Of a stretch of 64,000 bases of DNA, positions 22,858 to 35,483 are shown piece by piece. The stretch is from positions 2,604,001 through 2,668,000 of the forward strand of contig JAVHJL010000006.1 of NCBI GenBank assembly GCA_036971715.1, in the 5' to 3' direction. Under the pieces are notes generated by a model. It made no database searches, was not told the origin of the DNA, and worked only from the letters and a program-made list of their open reading frames with translations. The stretch is from Arthrobotrys musiformis. Its lineage: Eukaryota; Ascomycota; Orbiliomycetes; Orbiliales; Orbiliaceae. The position numbers were made by a program, and so were the translations under genes. How positions within the stretch are numbered: the first letter of the stretch is position 1; each line of letters starts with the position of its first letter.

Positions 22858-24804
22858 TCAACCAGTAGCAGCATTCTGCGCAATCTCAGCGAGCAACGCC
22901 GTCATCTCAATTATCGCATGTCTCTTCTCTTGCTCACCATTAGCCATGGCCACGCAAGTAACAACAGCCAATTCCCTCAATCTTTTTCTTTCAAGGACAT
23001 CAACCGGAACCAGGGAGTCCGGAAGCTTAGGTGTAGGAAAGACATGAGCGTGGCGCTTTTTAGTTGGGGGAGAGAGGGAGTCTGGGGAAAGGTAGTGGTC
23101 TCCGGAGAAAGATGTCGACCTCCGTCTGGGCAACGGCGAGATTGGAGCTGGAGATGCTTGGGCAATTATCTGCACTAGCTTCTCGATGGCGGAGTTATCG
23201 ACGTGTAGTCTCCCTGCTTTACGTTTACCCCAGGTGCAAGTATATGTTGCTACTATAAGCTCCTTCTTTGGAGTTATTGTAGACTTTTTAGAGAAGATGC
23301 TCGAGATGCTTGAAATGCTCGATCTCCGACGGAGTAGGAAGCCCGGCTTCTCGGCATCTTCCGGGCTTAGACAAGGAGATTTTGGAGATTTTGGAGTTAT
23401 TGGTGTTTCTCCTGTCTCCTCGGGTAGCTCGGCTACGAGCTTGAGGTGGCTGTATCTGTTCAGCGCGCCCCACTTTTTGTTATGCTCGTCTTTTAGAGTT
23501 GATGTTCCTTTCCAAGAGAACTTGATGTTTTTGTAGGTGAAGGAGTATTGTCTACCGAGTTTGTTTTCCCAGACCATTACGACCTTGTCTGAGTGATTAG
23601 GGGTTGAAGGAGTATGTGGGGGTGTTATTTCGCAGGATTTGATATTAGAGGTGTCGATAGTCAATGCGGGTGCGCTTCGGGCAGCTGGTTTTGGGACCGA
23701 CGCTGGGGTTTCTTCTGCGGGGGCCAATGCCTCCTTCTCTGCCTCCGTTAATGACTCCGGGGCGACATTGATTGCTGGGGTTGGGTTGGTGGGTGCTTCT
23801 GTAATTATCTCTTTTGGTTCTTCAGGCTCTGGTTTTGATTCGGCCTTGACTTCGACTGCGTTTTTGATCTGTTCTCTTCCACTCATCTTTCGCTTCACAG
23901 CTTTGACGATAGATGAACACAGGCATGGAGATTTATTCCCTGGTCTAGCCCGACCCCTTTCCTCCTCAACTTCATTTTGACTTTCTTCGCCGTCCTTCCC
24001 AAATTCCGAGGCCTTTATCCATCCAGGCTTCCGAAATTTTCTAGGATAGTCCTCTGCGACTACCCCTCTCTCATCAACGACCCCCTCACCGTTGATATCT
24101 TCAAAGTCAAAAACCCACTTCCTCCAAGCAAGCGACCCATCGAACCTGCAAGAAATAGGAGAATGTCTATTAGGCCCAACCCGCAGTGTAAACGGCAGCG
24201 GCTTCCAACCGACAGGTAAGGTCGGTTTATGGACGTAATAAGCTGCCATTCTAGGGTCGAATTTCGGATGATCCGGCCGTCTGGCAGTTCTTGCATTGAC
24301 GGCACCGCAGGTTCGAGACCACCATCCCGGCGTGGGCCTCTGCGTTCCATCCGCAAATGTGGCGTGGGGTAGGACGCCCAAGGATTTATCCGCCACTTCG
24401 TGAATGGACATATTCCCACCCTTCGGCCCGCCGATTCTGTAAAGATGGTAGACGGTCGAATCGTGGTCTTCTGGAATTGTGCGGTACGACGGTGCTTCGG
24501 AGTATACAGACGGTGTCATGGAATTACTCCTATTCCTACTACCGAATTTGCCGGTAGGGCTACCGGGTCCGGAGTATGTGGGCAGTGTTTCCATGGTGGA
24601 TATCGACGAGGAGCGTTGGCGCCGCCAACCTGCAGGAATGTCGTCGACTTTCAGGGAGTCCATGCGCTTGGTTGTAGGCGAGGTTGGAGCCGATGATTCG
24701 GCGTCCGGGATCGGTACCGGCGTCTGGGGTCTTGAGGAGTCCACATCTGTTATTGCGAATTGTGGGATCTGAATCGCGATCGTTGGCGCGGCTGCGGGTG
24801 CCAT
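22858..24804 (-). CDS. Uncharacterised 648-aa protein, Ser/Pro-rich with a conserved-looking core
   Basis: This is an intronless gene. I do not recognise a named domain. The N-terminal 110 residues are Ser/Pro/Thr-rich and probably disordered. Residues about 115-270 look folded and Trp-rich (VYHLYRIGGPKGGNMSIHEV, PTPGWWSRTCGAVNARTARR, LPVGWKPLPFTLRVGP, SLAWRKWVFDFEDINGEG). A second ordered block near 405-460 includes VMVWENKLGRQYSFTYKNIK and RYSHLKLVAELPEETG. A third, near 530-560, begins LIVATYTCTWGKRKAGRLHV. The last 50 residues are helical and Ala-rich. Between these lie acidic, Pro/Glu-rich linkers and a serine cluster around SISSISSIFSKKS that would suit phosphorylation. No signal peptide or membrane helix is seen. 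It is probably a cytosolic or nuclear protein restricted to fungi. Confidence 0.8.
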   Translation of the reverse strand: MAPAAAPTIAIQIPQFAITDVDSSRPQTPVPIPDAESSAPTSPTTKRMDSLKVDDIPAGWRRQRSSSISTMETLPTYSGPGSPTGKFGSRNRSNSMTPSVYSEAPSYRTIPEDHDSTVYHLYRIGGPKGGNMSIHEVADKSLGVLPHATFADGTQRPTPGWWSRTCGAVNARTARRPDHPKFDPRMAAYYVHKPTLPVGWKPLPFTLRVGPNRHSPISCRFDGSLAWRKWVFDFEDINGEGVVDERGVVAEDYPRKFRKPGWIKASEFGKDGEESQNEVEEERGRARPGNKSPCLCSSIVKAVKRKMSGREQIKNAVEVKAESKPEPEEPKEIITEAPTNPTPAINVAPESLTEAEKEALAPAEETPASVPKPAARSAPALTIDTSNIKSCEITPPHTPSTPNHSDKVVMVWENKLGRQYSFTYKNIKFSWKGTSTLKDEHNKKWGALNRYSHLKLVAELPEETGETPITPKSPKSPCLSPEDAEKPGFLLRRRSSISSISSIFSKKSTITPKKELIVATYTCTWGKRKAGRLHVDNSAIEKLVQIIAQASPAPISPLPRRRSTSFSGDHYLSPDSLSPPTKKRHAHVFPTPKLPDSLVPVDVLERKRLRELAVVTCVAMANGEQEKRHAIIEMTALLAEIAQNAATG

Positions 24805-25811
24805 CCTTGCTTAATGCGCAGATATCTCGATCTTGCTCGATACAATGAAGCTATAGTGAATCAATTGAAGCCACAAGCTAATCGAGAAATGCGGATTTTT
24901 CAGAAAAGCGCAGCAAAAGGCAGAATCGAAGGCGCGGCTCCAGAAGGTTTACAAAAACTATCCAGAAAAATGGAGGTTAGGGGGGGGCTTAGAAAAACCA
25001 CCTTCGAGGGCTCCATGGTGATTATTAAGTATCTCAAAAAATGACCCACTATCTCGAAGTTCATCACGTTGAAGCCAGCCAAGGCATTAGGCGACCATCC
25101 GAAAGGTGGGTTTGGGAGGCAGTGTTAACATTAGCGGGCTACTAGCTGCAGAAACTGGCCGGGATTATGGCACAAGCATTTCGAAGGACTTGGACGAAAC
25201 GTCTCGAAAACTGACCAAAGAGATGCTCCAGAATGTCCACCACCGCCTTGGTTGCTCTCACGCGTCGTAGGACGGCCCACAAGGTGTTTGCATCTGCATG
25301 GAATATATTCCGTAGAAGCTCGAAAGGTTGGTTGCCTTTCGCTTTGTCGAAAAATCACTCGTTCCCAAAGAAGGCACGGGGCGAGCTTCACACAGCCCGG
25401 TTTGCGGGTTCTTCCTTAAGGCCCTATCGAAACATTTCCTTCATGGGTTTCGGGTACCGTTTTCCGATAGCCAACCAAACGAGCTCCCTTGTTAAAAATC
25501 CGGTATCACAGCCCGATGATCAGAAAGATTGTCGACGACGAAATGGGGAATCTTGATTTTCGTCGTATCGCTGCCTAGACGTCTACCCCTCGCTTACCGA
25601 CATAGCAAGTGCGAGAGGGTACAAGCTTTGCGGGTGAGGCTCGAGTGGTTCACAAAAGTTACACGAAGAGTCTTTTCTGTGTTCGAAGGCTTGGTATAAC
25701 GTTAAGCTAGCTTCGTCATCAAATGGCTGTACTATACACCGCATTTATGAAACTAGAAGTAAATCGCTGCCATTATGTAATTCTCCCTTGATATTTAATA
25801 CATTCGCGGAA
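24805..25811. other. Intergenic gap, 1.0 kb
   Basis: Promoter side of the 648-aa gene and the 3' flank of the P450. No supported feature. Confidence 0.55.
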
Positions 25812-28086
25812 TTAATATTCAAACAAATGGATGAACCGTTCCTTCCCTCTCGGAACAAGCCGAATGGGAACATATCCATTCTTAATCCTCACTGTTATCC
25901 CGATTTCTGAGCAGTTCTTCATGGTCGACCTAGCAGTCTCCTTCTGTTGTTCATAGAGCGCAATCCTCTCCTTCTCGTCCATCTTTTCGACTGCCTCATC
26001 ATCGGCCACTTCATCAACTGCAAGTTCGACGCTGTAAGTCTTAAATATTATAGCGAGTAGTATCATAATCTCGACCTGCGCAAATCTTTTTCCAAGACAA
26101 GATCTCGGGCCGTCCGAGAATGGAATGTAAGACCCTTTGAGCGGGTGGAATAGACGGTTTGTATCCTTGCCCGCTGGCATATCATCCTCTGCTGATTCTG
26201 TTGGTTGTGCATTCCCATTAACGTTATTCTTCACAAACCACCTCTCCGGGACGAAATCTGCTAGGTCGTTATCTTCGTCCGTGACTTTTGATGGACCTGT
26301 AGATGGCCAGTATTTTGGGTTCCGTTGTAATGCAAGTGCGCTCAAACTGACCACAGCCCCCTTTGGCCAAATGGTCTGTTGTCCCTGGTACATGACAATT
26401 TGGTCGCTGTCGTCACTTACTTGTTTCGGGATGTTGATGACTGGTGGGACGAGTCTTAATTCCTCTTGCATAACAGCGCCTAGCATACTAGTCTGCATCG
26501 CTGTTATGTCCTTGCTGTAATCCCATTCTTCGACGGGTCTGTCGCCAAATATCCTGTCGATATCCTGCTGCATACGTCTCTGGGAGTCTATGTGAAGCGC
26601 GAGGAGTATGAATAAATAATGCAACGAACCAGCCGAAGTTTCATGACCAGCGAGTAAGAACACAAATGCATTCCCCAAGATCTCAGAATCCGTTAAAGCT
26701 TGCCTTTCGACGTCGCCGTGGGCGGTGAGATGTTTGTTATGATGTTTCTCGTCGGGCCCGTAGGAGTTTTTGACCAGAGCGCCCATGATGTCCATTCCGT
26801 CTGCCTTCTCGCCTGCGATTGCCTCTTTGCGCTTTTCGACGAAGAGTTCGTTCATGTAGGTTTGGTATTCGAGGGACGCTTCTGCTGCCTTTCGTGCCCA
26901 TTTGAATGGTGCATTCTCTATTCCATTCGTTATAACGTTAGCGCTCGATGTATACATGAGTTTAGTCCCAACAGCCAGCAGCGATATAATATAATATATG
27001 CAAACGCCAGCTCTGCAGCTGCAGCATAAACTTATTCCCCATTCTTGCATAAAATCAAAATCGACTGTGTAACCTCAATGCAATATTAAAAAGCAAAAAG
27101 CCATAGCAAGTCGTCCAAACTTACCGAGAAACCACCTGGGGAACACCAACACAACCAGCAAATTATGCAACAATCCCGCCAGGGCGTCCTTAAAGCTCAA
27201 AGTATGCCGGTGCGTCGAGTCTTCGCTCAACGGCTTGATCATATCACCGTCCTGCGTGGTCCCGGGCCACTGGAGGGAAACTCCGAACCCGGCCCCGCTG
27301 ATGACGTGTAGACTCAACCTCATCGTATCCTCCAATACATCAGTGATCGTAATCCCACCTTTCCCATCCTCGCCAGCCCATTTCCTCAACATCATCTTCC
27401 CCTGTTTTATCGTTTCTTCGAATACCATCACATTATTCTTCTCGCCGAAAGAAGGGGAGGTGACTTTTCGGTGAAACTTCCATTCGGACCCTTCGGTTGT
27501 GACGACGTTTCGGCCAAACATGTTGACGGTGCGGTACATCCACGCCGGTTTTGGGAAATCATCCCGACGGGTGGCGATTTGGGTTATTACTTCTCGGTCT
27601 GCGATGTATATGTGGCAGTTTACGGGGCTAACGGTCATGAAGACGTCGCCGTATTCTGCAAAGGGTTCGAAGCCGTAGCGCCAGGACCATTCCGGTACCA
27701 TGAGTCTACGATCATATTGTATTGGTAAGTTGTTACCCCGATTATCGTATGTGGAAGCAGACTTACAGGACATATTTTGAGACCCATAGATTTGGGTATG
27801 CCGTTACAAACCATGTGCCGAACCTTCTACCGGTGAGGAGCCATATCGGATTGAACGCATGGATGGCTATTTCACACCCACAATCACGACTGGTTAGTTT
27901 GGTCTCATATAATCTAATAACTAGAAGCTTTGATTATGGCATGGGATATTTATGTTACTCACGGATGACTTTATACGGTAAGCCAGACCTCTTCGCAATC
28001 TTGATGTTCCTCCAGAGGCCAATCGCAGTTGACGCAATATAGTATACCGGGAGGGACAGAAAGAACACCGTCACGGCAGACACCAT
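25812..28086 (-). CDS. Cytochrome P450 monooxygenase
   Basis: Exons 28086-27963, 27866-27767, 27705-27125 and 26917-25812 (introns 96, 61 and 207 nt) code for 636 residues. The N-terminus (MVSAVTVFFLSLPVYYIAST) is a membrane anchor for the ER. P450 signatures are intact: I-helix LLAGHETSAG (from residue 358), K-helix EELR (420-423), FVPERW, and the heme loop FSDGPRSCLGKRFA with the thiolate ligand Cys542. At over 600 residues it is longer than most P450s, partly through a charged insertion after the heme region (VDEVADDEAVEKMDEKER). The 207-nt third intron stays open in the downstream frame but encodes non-P450 sequence; splicing it gives PRWFLENAPFKWARK, as expected. The substrate cannot be inferred. 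No backbone biosynthetic gene adjoins it. Confidence 0.92.
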
Positions 28087-30022
28087 TTTTGCTGATTGGA
28101 ATAGGTACTAGGGGCACCCTTATCGAGGTTTGGTAGTCCAGAACTAAGTAGATACATCAATCGACGGGCTTGTTTCTAGTTCAATCGAAAGGAGTGAGAG
28201 AGTGGGGGGCGACTCCTTCATATATACACATCCACAAGCCCACGAACACCTCCCACCTTCGCAAATATTACCAACTGAACACTCCACGAAAGAGCCTCTC
28301 AACTGAATTTCACCAACGGGGCCTGGGATCCACATCTGCCCGGTAGAAACGGAACTACCCATGCCCACATGCACAACTGTCCAAAATGCACCAATCTACA
28401 TAATGCTTATTCATCCAATCGAATAGTGTAAGCTAAACCCATTCTCGTGCCCCCTTCCCGAGATTTCCTTCATGTCGGCAGTTCTTGACAATGTACTGGT
28501 TTGTTGGAAACCATCTCGCTTCGATTCGCGAGAAATTCGCAGTTAGCGACCCTTCACTTTTTTTCGAACTAAGGGATTTTTTTCTCGGAATATGCATAAA
28601 CGGCACTATCAGAAATCGTGATTCTTCCTATTCCTTTCTTATATTTACAACCGGTCAGGTGCTGACGGAATATTCCATCCGGATTATCCTTCCAGTTTTT
28701 ACATAAGCTGCGTGGACTTTGTGCCCTTCCAACATTTTGGGATATTTCTATGATTAGTAACAATCGTTCGCGCGGGGTGTCGAAGTGGTGACTGAACTGT
28801 GGGAACAGCCCTTTCGTATGCAGGCGCACTTTTTGGGAAAGGAAATCGGGGACCGGGACGAAACTTTGACCGGACTAGTGGGTAATTCAGCCACGGCCCA
28901 CAGCTTGCTGTCACCGCAAAACCTCTTTCTTCAGAAAATCAATGATAGTGGAACCTGGGAAAGAAGCACAGGCCAATTGGAATATTAATTCCAGAGCTAT
29001 TGTGGAGCACTCAAGCCGGGTGGTGATGTTCCATGTTGATCGTATATCATATCAATTGACGGGCAGGTATGGCGTACGCAGTTAGGCTATATTAGCTGTC
29101 GCATATAGATGGCAATAACCTTAAACGGACGTTGATACGAATCCTTCTCCTCCCATCCGTGAAATTTCCAAGTGCTAGTTTGTATAGTATGGAATAATTG
29201 ATCCGATGAGACAAGTTGCCCTAGTTTTGAGCTTATCGAGCCGATAGGAAAAGGAACAATTGCAATTGCTCTGTTGGGTCAGATGATACGAAGCTGGATG
29301 TTTCTATTACGACATACTAGCACTATGGCACTGCAACTGGGCATTGGCATTCTTGTATCTGATACTTACGAAAGGATTCATCAGGTGCTATGAGAAACTG
29401 TTTGAGATGTTAGATTGATCCTTTGAATTCGAAACTGCAGCTGTTGCCGGGCAGTCCGAGACTCCAACAATATCAACTATCACGACTTCACTTTGTACTC
29501 GCCTGTTGGCTTATATCGCACGCAATGCTGTATGACCACCAATATGCAAATACCACCATTCTACTGCATAGCCAGTGGGAGGAAGTGCTTATAACACAAT
29601 AATCAATGCATGGCTGCAGCCGTATACTATAATATAATATATAATGAGACCCTGCATTGTGTCTGCAGCTTCGTGTTACTCTCCCCGTTTGGGGAATACC
29701 TCGTCTCGGGGTCTCAAGCTTCGAATCCTCGACGACTACAGTAATTATAACGTGGGTGGCGCGTGGGAGGCCGATGGGAAAATGCAATCGAGGAGTCTGT
29801 TTCGTATTTCGATATCCCGATTTGAAGATACCCTCAACCTAAACCTAAACCTGGTCCATGTCGTCGTGGAAGTGGTCTCGGCCTGGCTCTGGCTCCACCC
29901 GGCTAAACAGACCCATGTCTCACGCCGCGCGCAAAAAAAAAAAAAAAAGTGACATCAGTCGCAGAAAACCTCACCACCAAAGCAAAAACTTCAACGGATT
30001 CCAAGGCGAATAGTAAAAAAAA
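28087..30022. other. Intergenic gap, 1.9 kb
   Basis: This lies between the divergent P450 and JIP5 genes and so contains both promoters. Frames up to 100 codons are unrecognisable. A run of 16 A residues sits at 29933-29948, 75 bp before the JIP5 start. Confidence 0.55.
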
Positions 30023-31378
30023 ATGGAATCGTTCAAATCGCACTCGATAGCCTCCCAATCGCCGGTCTTTGCACTGGCAGCACACCCCTCCGAGCCATTG
30101 TTCACCGTGGGGCTCCTGTCCGGTCACGTATACACTTACACATGGCCCAAAGAAGTCCCATCGGACGATGACGACCAAGATGAAGCCGAAGCCAGCGGTC
30201 TGCCCGGCGGATACAAAGTCGCCTGGAAGACGCGACGGCACAAAGGCAGCTGTCGCAGTGCAGCTTACAGTCTCGATGGACAAGGTATTTACACATCGTA
30301 TACTCTCTCATATGGAAGTTGGTATTGACGTGGAGCAGTTCTGTACACAGTCGGCACAGATTCGCTGCTGAAGTGCGCCTCGACCGCCACTGGTCAAGTC
30401 ACCTCGAAATCCCTCATCCCATCGCCCTCCTCCACATCGTCCGACTCTCCAACCCACATCCACCCATTGAACCCTCACCACCTCCTCCTCGGCACCGACT
30501 CAGGCACAATCCATCTCTACGACACCAGATCCTCCCTCCCTTCAAAGCCAGCAACGACATGGACATCAATCCACGAAGACTACATCTCCTCCATCACCTC
30601 CCTCCCTCCCACAGCAGAAAGCACCTCCAACATGCCAAAGCAATTCGTGGCCACCGGTGATTCAACCCTCTCTTACCTCGACGTTCGTAAGGGCCTTATT
30701 CAAAAATCAGACGACCAGGAAAACGAAACGTTAACATCTTGTATCGTCTCCGGTGTTGGCAAAGGTGGACGGTCTACACGTGCATACGTGGGCATGGGGG
30801 ATGGGATAATCCACGCTTTCGAGAGGGGAGTCTGGGGTGATATGTGTGAGAGGATTAAGATCGGTGGGAAGGGGGATGATGTAGATTGCGTGGAAGGGTA
30901 TATACAAGACGGTGATCCCGAGGTGGGAAAGGGGAAGTGTATTGTCGCCGGGTGTGGAGATGGGACGGTGAAGGTTGTAAGATTGGGTGGGAATAAGGTG
31001 GTCAGGGTGTTCGAGCACGGGGCCGGGGAGGATGGAGAGGAAGAAGGGGTTACAGCGATCAAATTTGATTGCGACGGGTCCATGATAACCGCTGGTGGAA
31101 GCGTGGTGAAGATTTGGTATCAGGACTTTGCAGATACAAAGGTCGACGAAGGGGACGATGATAAGAAGAAACAAGACGATGGTGACTCTGATTCCGAAAG
31201 CGATTCCGATGACGACGACAAGCCATCTGCGAAGTCGAAGGGGAGGAAACTAGACTCGGACTCAGACGACAGCGACGAGCCCAGCGGCTCGAAAAGCAGC
31301 CAGCGTCGAAAGAAGAAGCGAAAGAATAAACACCAAGGCGCCGGCCCTAAAAAGTCGCTCTTCAGCGGACTTGACTGA
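30023..31378 (+). CDS. JIP5: WD-repeat protein JIP5 (WDR55 family), 60S ribosome biogenesis
   Basis: Exons 30023-30284 and 30339-31378 (intron 54 nt) code for 433 residues. WD-like blades start at FALAAHPSEPLFTVGLLSGH and continue with SCRSAAYSLDGQ, LYTVGTDSLLKCASTATG, HLLLGTDSGTIHLYD, QFVATGDSTLSYLDVRKG, CIVAGCGDGTVKVVRLG and a last blade ending SMITAGGSVVKIW. After residue 360 comes a long acidic, serine-rich stretch (DSDSESDSDDDDK) and a basic end (QRRKKKRKNKHQGAGPKKS), the usual tail of this nucleolar family. Yeast Jip5 and human WDR55 are needed for pre-60S rRNA maturation. The acceptor is a tandem NAGNAG (gagcag), so isoforms differing by one Ala are possible. The gene converges on the F-box gene. 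Confidence 0.92.
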
Positions 31379-31567
31379 TTCCCATTTCCCGACTTCAACG
31401 GGCGAAAGAGAAAGCGACATGTATTATAAAATGTACCATAAGAAGCGACGGACATATACCATCTACCGTATTCTATTTTGACGGAGTCAGCGACACCAGG
31501 GCCCTTTATCATGACATTATCTACAAAATATCCAGGAAGGTAAGAATCCACAGCCCTACGCTTGCAA

Positions 31568-33006
31568 CTACCCTCTGGCCGTACTCAATTCTTCGTCACT
31601 ATCCCACACCCCCTCAAACTTAACACCCGCCCTGCCCCCCCTCCAAACCCTACAAATCTCCTTCCCATACTGTTCGAACGGTACCTCCCTGCAATCCAAC
31701 CCCACAAACGGCATCTTCCGGAACCCCCTCACAAAATCCACATACTCCAACCCATCCAACCCACCCCCAACCAACATCGCAACCTCCTCCTTCAACGTTC
31801 CAACCTCGACAGCCGCCCCCAAATGCCCCCTATCCGCTTGTTTACACTCCAAGTATTCCATCCGCGGGACTCTCCAGGGTACCCTCGCCCTTCTCAATTG
31901 AGGAAATCGCGCTAGGCACTCATAGGCACACATGCCCCTACTGGCTGAAAACCTAAACGACATCGCCTCAATAACCAATTCCTCCACATTCTCCATCATA
32001 TCCGCCAGCCTTTCAATATCATCCGATGTAACCGACCGGGCCATGGCGTGTAAGTACTTCACGCTCGGGTAACTACCCAGAATCCCCGGACGTAAACGCA
32101 TCTCTTGAGCTCTAAACGTCAACCTCGTTAGACTCCCCGCCGCGACCCAGTGAGGGCACAAAACCGGTGGGTTTAGCCCAATACGATGGTACTGTACATC
32201 ATCGTCTCGGACGCGGTATCTAAGGCCATTATGGGTCTGGTTCGAGACAAGGCGATAACGAATGTCCGAGAAGTTCGGTTTCAGGACATAATTCATCCAT
32301 AACTCCTTCAATGCCTTCGGGAAGGGGACAGTGTCGTCGAACTTGATTTTATTAGGCGGCTTCCCTCCCGTTGCGAATTCTAGCGAAGCCGGGGTGATTG
32401 GTTTCTCAAAGCTGGGGTCGTAGGGTGTATACATTCGACCTAACAAGTGTACACGCGTCCCCTTTACCGATAAACGTTCGAGGCTATGAAACCAATGATA
32501 TCGTGATATAGACCTCAATACCGCGATTGGGAAAATCCAGTAATAGAATCGTTCCGAGGCGTAGATGATATGCACACCTGTGATATTCGGGAATACCGAA
32601 AGGCTGGCACAAACTGCTCTCGCTGAATCGAAGGTGGTTAGATATTCTAGGTTGAAGTCGTAGGTTGGGGGGTTTGAAATTATTATATCTCTGTATACAT
32701 GTATCGATTTTATATATCAGGGTATTATATTAGCAATTAATATTTGTAAACGTAACTAATTGAGTATTTATGTATAAAATAGGGCTGGTATGTTTACCTG
32801 ACACTCCCGGCCAGATGCGCAAGACTACCACCCTCCTCGAACGTTCTTATGCTCTCCTCGCTCAGCCTAATTCGATGGCGGCAGAATAACATGCCAACGG
32901 CCGTCTGCCGGAAATACTTTGAGCAGCACGAGATTGCACTTAGCTCCTCGCGGTCGAGGTGGTCGTATATCGACTGCCATATTTCGACGGGAATGCGGGG
33001 TGCCAT
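31568..33006 (-). CDS. F-box domain protein
   Basis: Exons 33006-32798 and 32690-31568 (intron 107 nt) code for 443 residues. The F-box is at the very N-terminus: PRIPVEIWQSIYDHLDREEL, then SAISCCSKYFRQTAVGMLFC. The rest carries no readable LRR, WD40 or Kelch repeats, but has the irregular leucine-rich segments common in fungal F-box proteins (SLERLSVKGTRVHLLGRMY, SLTRLTFRAQEMRLRPGIL, MMENVEELVIEAMSFRFSA, GGLDGLEYVDFVRGF). Such proteins normally bring substrates to SCF ubiquitin ligases through Skp1; the substrate is unknown. The intron junction restores GSVRDIIISNPP with the frame intact. The 3' end lies 189 bp from the convergent JIP5 end. Confidence 0.88.
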
Positions 33007-33284
33007 TTGTTGACCGTGGTATTTTGTGGATGCTGTTTTTCTGTATGAACGCGAACGCTGTGGGCTTCGAGATTCTATGCATTGTTCGAAACGGCTGGAT
33101 CATTTAGCTAATTAAGCCTGATTGGCCCCGATTGTCATCGGACTACTTGATATTGACTGTTATGCAGGTGGTTGACGCTGGTATCGCAGACCTCGCTCAA
33201 ACTGACCTACGGCTATGTTATACACACTTATACAGCTTATATGGCTATAGTATGTGTATGTAGCATGCAGACATACATATATAA

Positions 33285-34999
33285 TTATGTCCTCTTCTCG
33301 TCCTCGTTCACATGATATCCCCTCGCCACCCCCTTCCGCCCTTCCTCGACAATAGCTCCCTCATCCCCCCTCCAAACCTCATTCCCATCCCTGTCATACT
33401 CCACCTCCGCAAAATCACTCCCCAGTCCCTTCCACCCCCTCTTCTGCTGTAAATACTCCGCCGCCGGTGAGATCTGATTATTTATCATCACCGTCAGGCT
33501 CTTCCCGCCGTGTGTCGTCGTAAGAGCCGTACTGCTGGCACCCTCCCCGGTAACATCAGAAGAAGAAGAAGGAGCCTCGATAAGACTCGTTTTGACGGCC
33601 TTCATTGGTTTGGCGGTGGATATATACCGCCCCGTCCTAAAATCAAATACCGGCTCTTCGCTCTCCTCATCATCACTCCCACCCTCTTCTCCTTCTTCCT
33701 CTTTCTCGGCTTGCAAAGCCTGATACCCCTCCACCTTCCCTTTAAACGCCTCCCAATCGCCCCTCCACCCATCAACCCCGACTCCTTCCCCACCATCCAG
33801 CGCAACCGTAGCTTCCCACGGCGTAACCACAACCCTCCACATCTCCCTCCTCTCATCCACAATAGCCGACTCCCAGCACCCGATAACAATCCACACCTCC
33901 ACCTCCGCAAAATTCGCCAATTTAGCAGCATTAAGCTTCCCCACCGTCACCAAATAACTCTTCTTATAATGTTTCGCCAGCAGACCCTGCAGTTGTTTTA
34001 TAGTCGTGAGGTAATTATTCGATGATAACGTGTTTATTAGGATTCCAAATATCCCCGCGGCGCGGATGTGCGATAGTATTGCGTATCGACGGAGGAGCAT
34101 TCTGTTCGATGCGCTGGAGGAGATGGTGTTTGTTGTCGGATCGAAGATTTGGAGGGATGTAGAGGAGGTTAGGGTTGATAGTGTGAGGATTAGGGAAGTG
34201 AGGGGTTGGTCTATGTGGAGGATATGGTATTCTGATATCACGTCTGTCGGGGGGCAAGTACGGTTTGGGATCGGGGAGGCGGGGTTGTGGATTATTGATG
34301 TTGCGAAGAGGGATGTGTAGCCTTCTGATTCGAGGGAGGAGTGGATCGTGGGGATGTGCGAGGAGTATGGCAGCGAGGAGGTTAGTACCACCGGCGTGGA
34401 TTTGTCCGGGAAGGTGGATATGAAGGAGGATATCAGAGCCTGGAGGTCCAGCGGGAGGGTGGTAAAGATATGAAGGACTGGAAGACGGCTCGTCCTATAA
34501 CCCCCCCCTCTGTATTAGCATATGCGATCTATATCTTGTAGAATATGGAAGAGACATACGGCGATAGACACGCCCGGCCGTAGTGGACGATGCAATCAGC
34601 ATCCGCATGTTCGGCTGCAACCTCGTCGACGCAGCAAGATCCATAAGACGTATCCGCCAGAATATACACCTTCCTCTCCTTCTCCTTTTTCTTCTCATCC
34701 TCAACTTTCAACCCCTCAATCGCATCTTCAATAGTAGTGGAACCGCCTTTCCGTCTCCTCTTCAATCCATCCTGCAAAGTCTTCTCAACAAGCGTACTGT
34801 CCCTTAGCAGATCATCCGGAAACTGCAGTGTGATCCTGGAGTAATCGTTCGACAGGATCCAATCCACCGTTCTATCGGTTTCGTATATCGTCCTGACTTC
34901 GGACGGCGAGAGCGAGGTGGTCTCGACTTGTACGGCGGCGGGTTCGTATTCTGGATTCGTCGACAGCACCGGGGCGACGGTTAATTCCGGCTGTGTCAT
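33285..34999 (-). CDS. DPH2: Diphthamide biosynthesis protein 2 (DPH2)
   Basis: Exons 34999-34560 and 34494-33285 (intron 65 nt) code for 549 residues. DPH2 features are RITLQFPDDLLRDSTLVEKT, the strand KVYILADTSYGSCCVDEVAA, and HYGRACLSPTSRLPVLHIF formed across the splice. The cysteines in SYGSCC and GRACLSP, with the later one in VIGCWESAIVDERREMW, sit where the family places its iron-sulfur cluster ligands. Dph2 pairs with Dph1 and transfers the 3-amino-3-carboxypropyl group from S-adenosylmethionine to a histidine of elongation factor 2, the first step of diphthamide synthesis. An acidic EEEGEEGGSDDEESEE linker precedes the final domain (GKSLTVMINNQISPAAEYLQ). It lies on the same strand as ESS-2, 484 bp downstream of it. 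Confidence 0.93.
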
Positions 35000-35483
35000 T
35001 TTTTAAATATCTTTACTATCAATCGGCTTCGATCCAGCGGTTATTGTATCAATCTCGTCGCTGTTATGCGCCGTTGTCTCGATGTCGCTGTTGTCGCTGA
35101 TGTTGGTAGTTTTGGGCAAGAAAAGTTCTTAGCTCAGCTTTGGCGGGGCAGATTGTTTAACGCGGGGCAAACCGAATTTACAAAAGCAAATTCTCCGACT
35201 GGCCGAGCTTTTCGACCAGCCCGTTTTGGATATTAACATTTCCAAGCACAAATGAAGCCAATCTATAAAGAAAAAGACATGTGGATATCTATACAAGCGG
35301 GTGCATAAGAAGGTAAGGAAGTAGGCATATTGTACAATCAAGTCGCTGTGCGTGTGTAAAAGCATATGAATCGTCCCCGCCCAAAAGACCGTATAAACTC
35401 CAAGAAATCAACCCCCCCAATGAATAATGAATGCACCGTCGTCAATCGTATCAAGTTATATATGTAGGTAGGCGGGAAGTTCA
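35000..35483. other. Intergenic gap between ESS-2 and DPH2
   Basis: The DPH2 promoter and the ESS-2 3' flank. No supported feature. Confidence 0.55.

Noticed and set aside
29832..29852. Telomere-like aacctaaacctaaacc run.
   Set aside because: The unit is CCTAAA rather than the fungal CCCTAA, with under three copies. Chance is sufficient.
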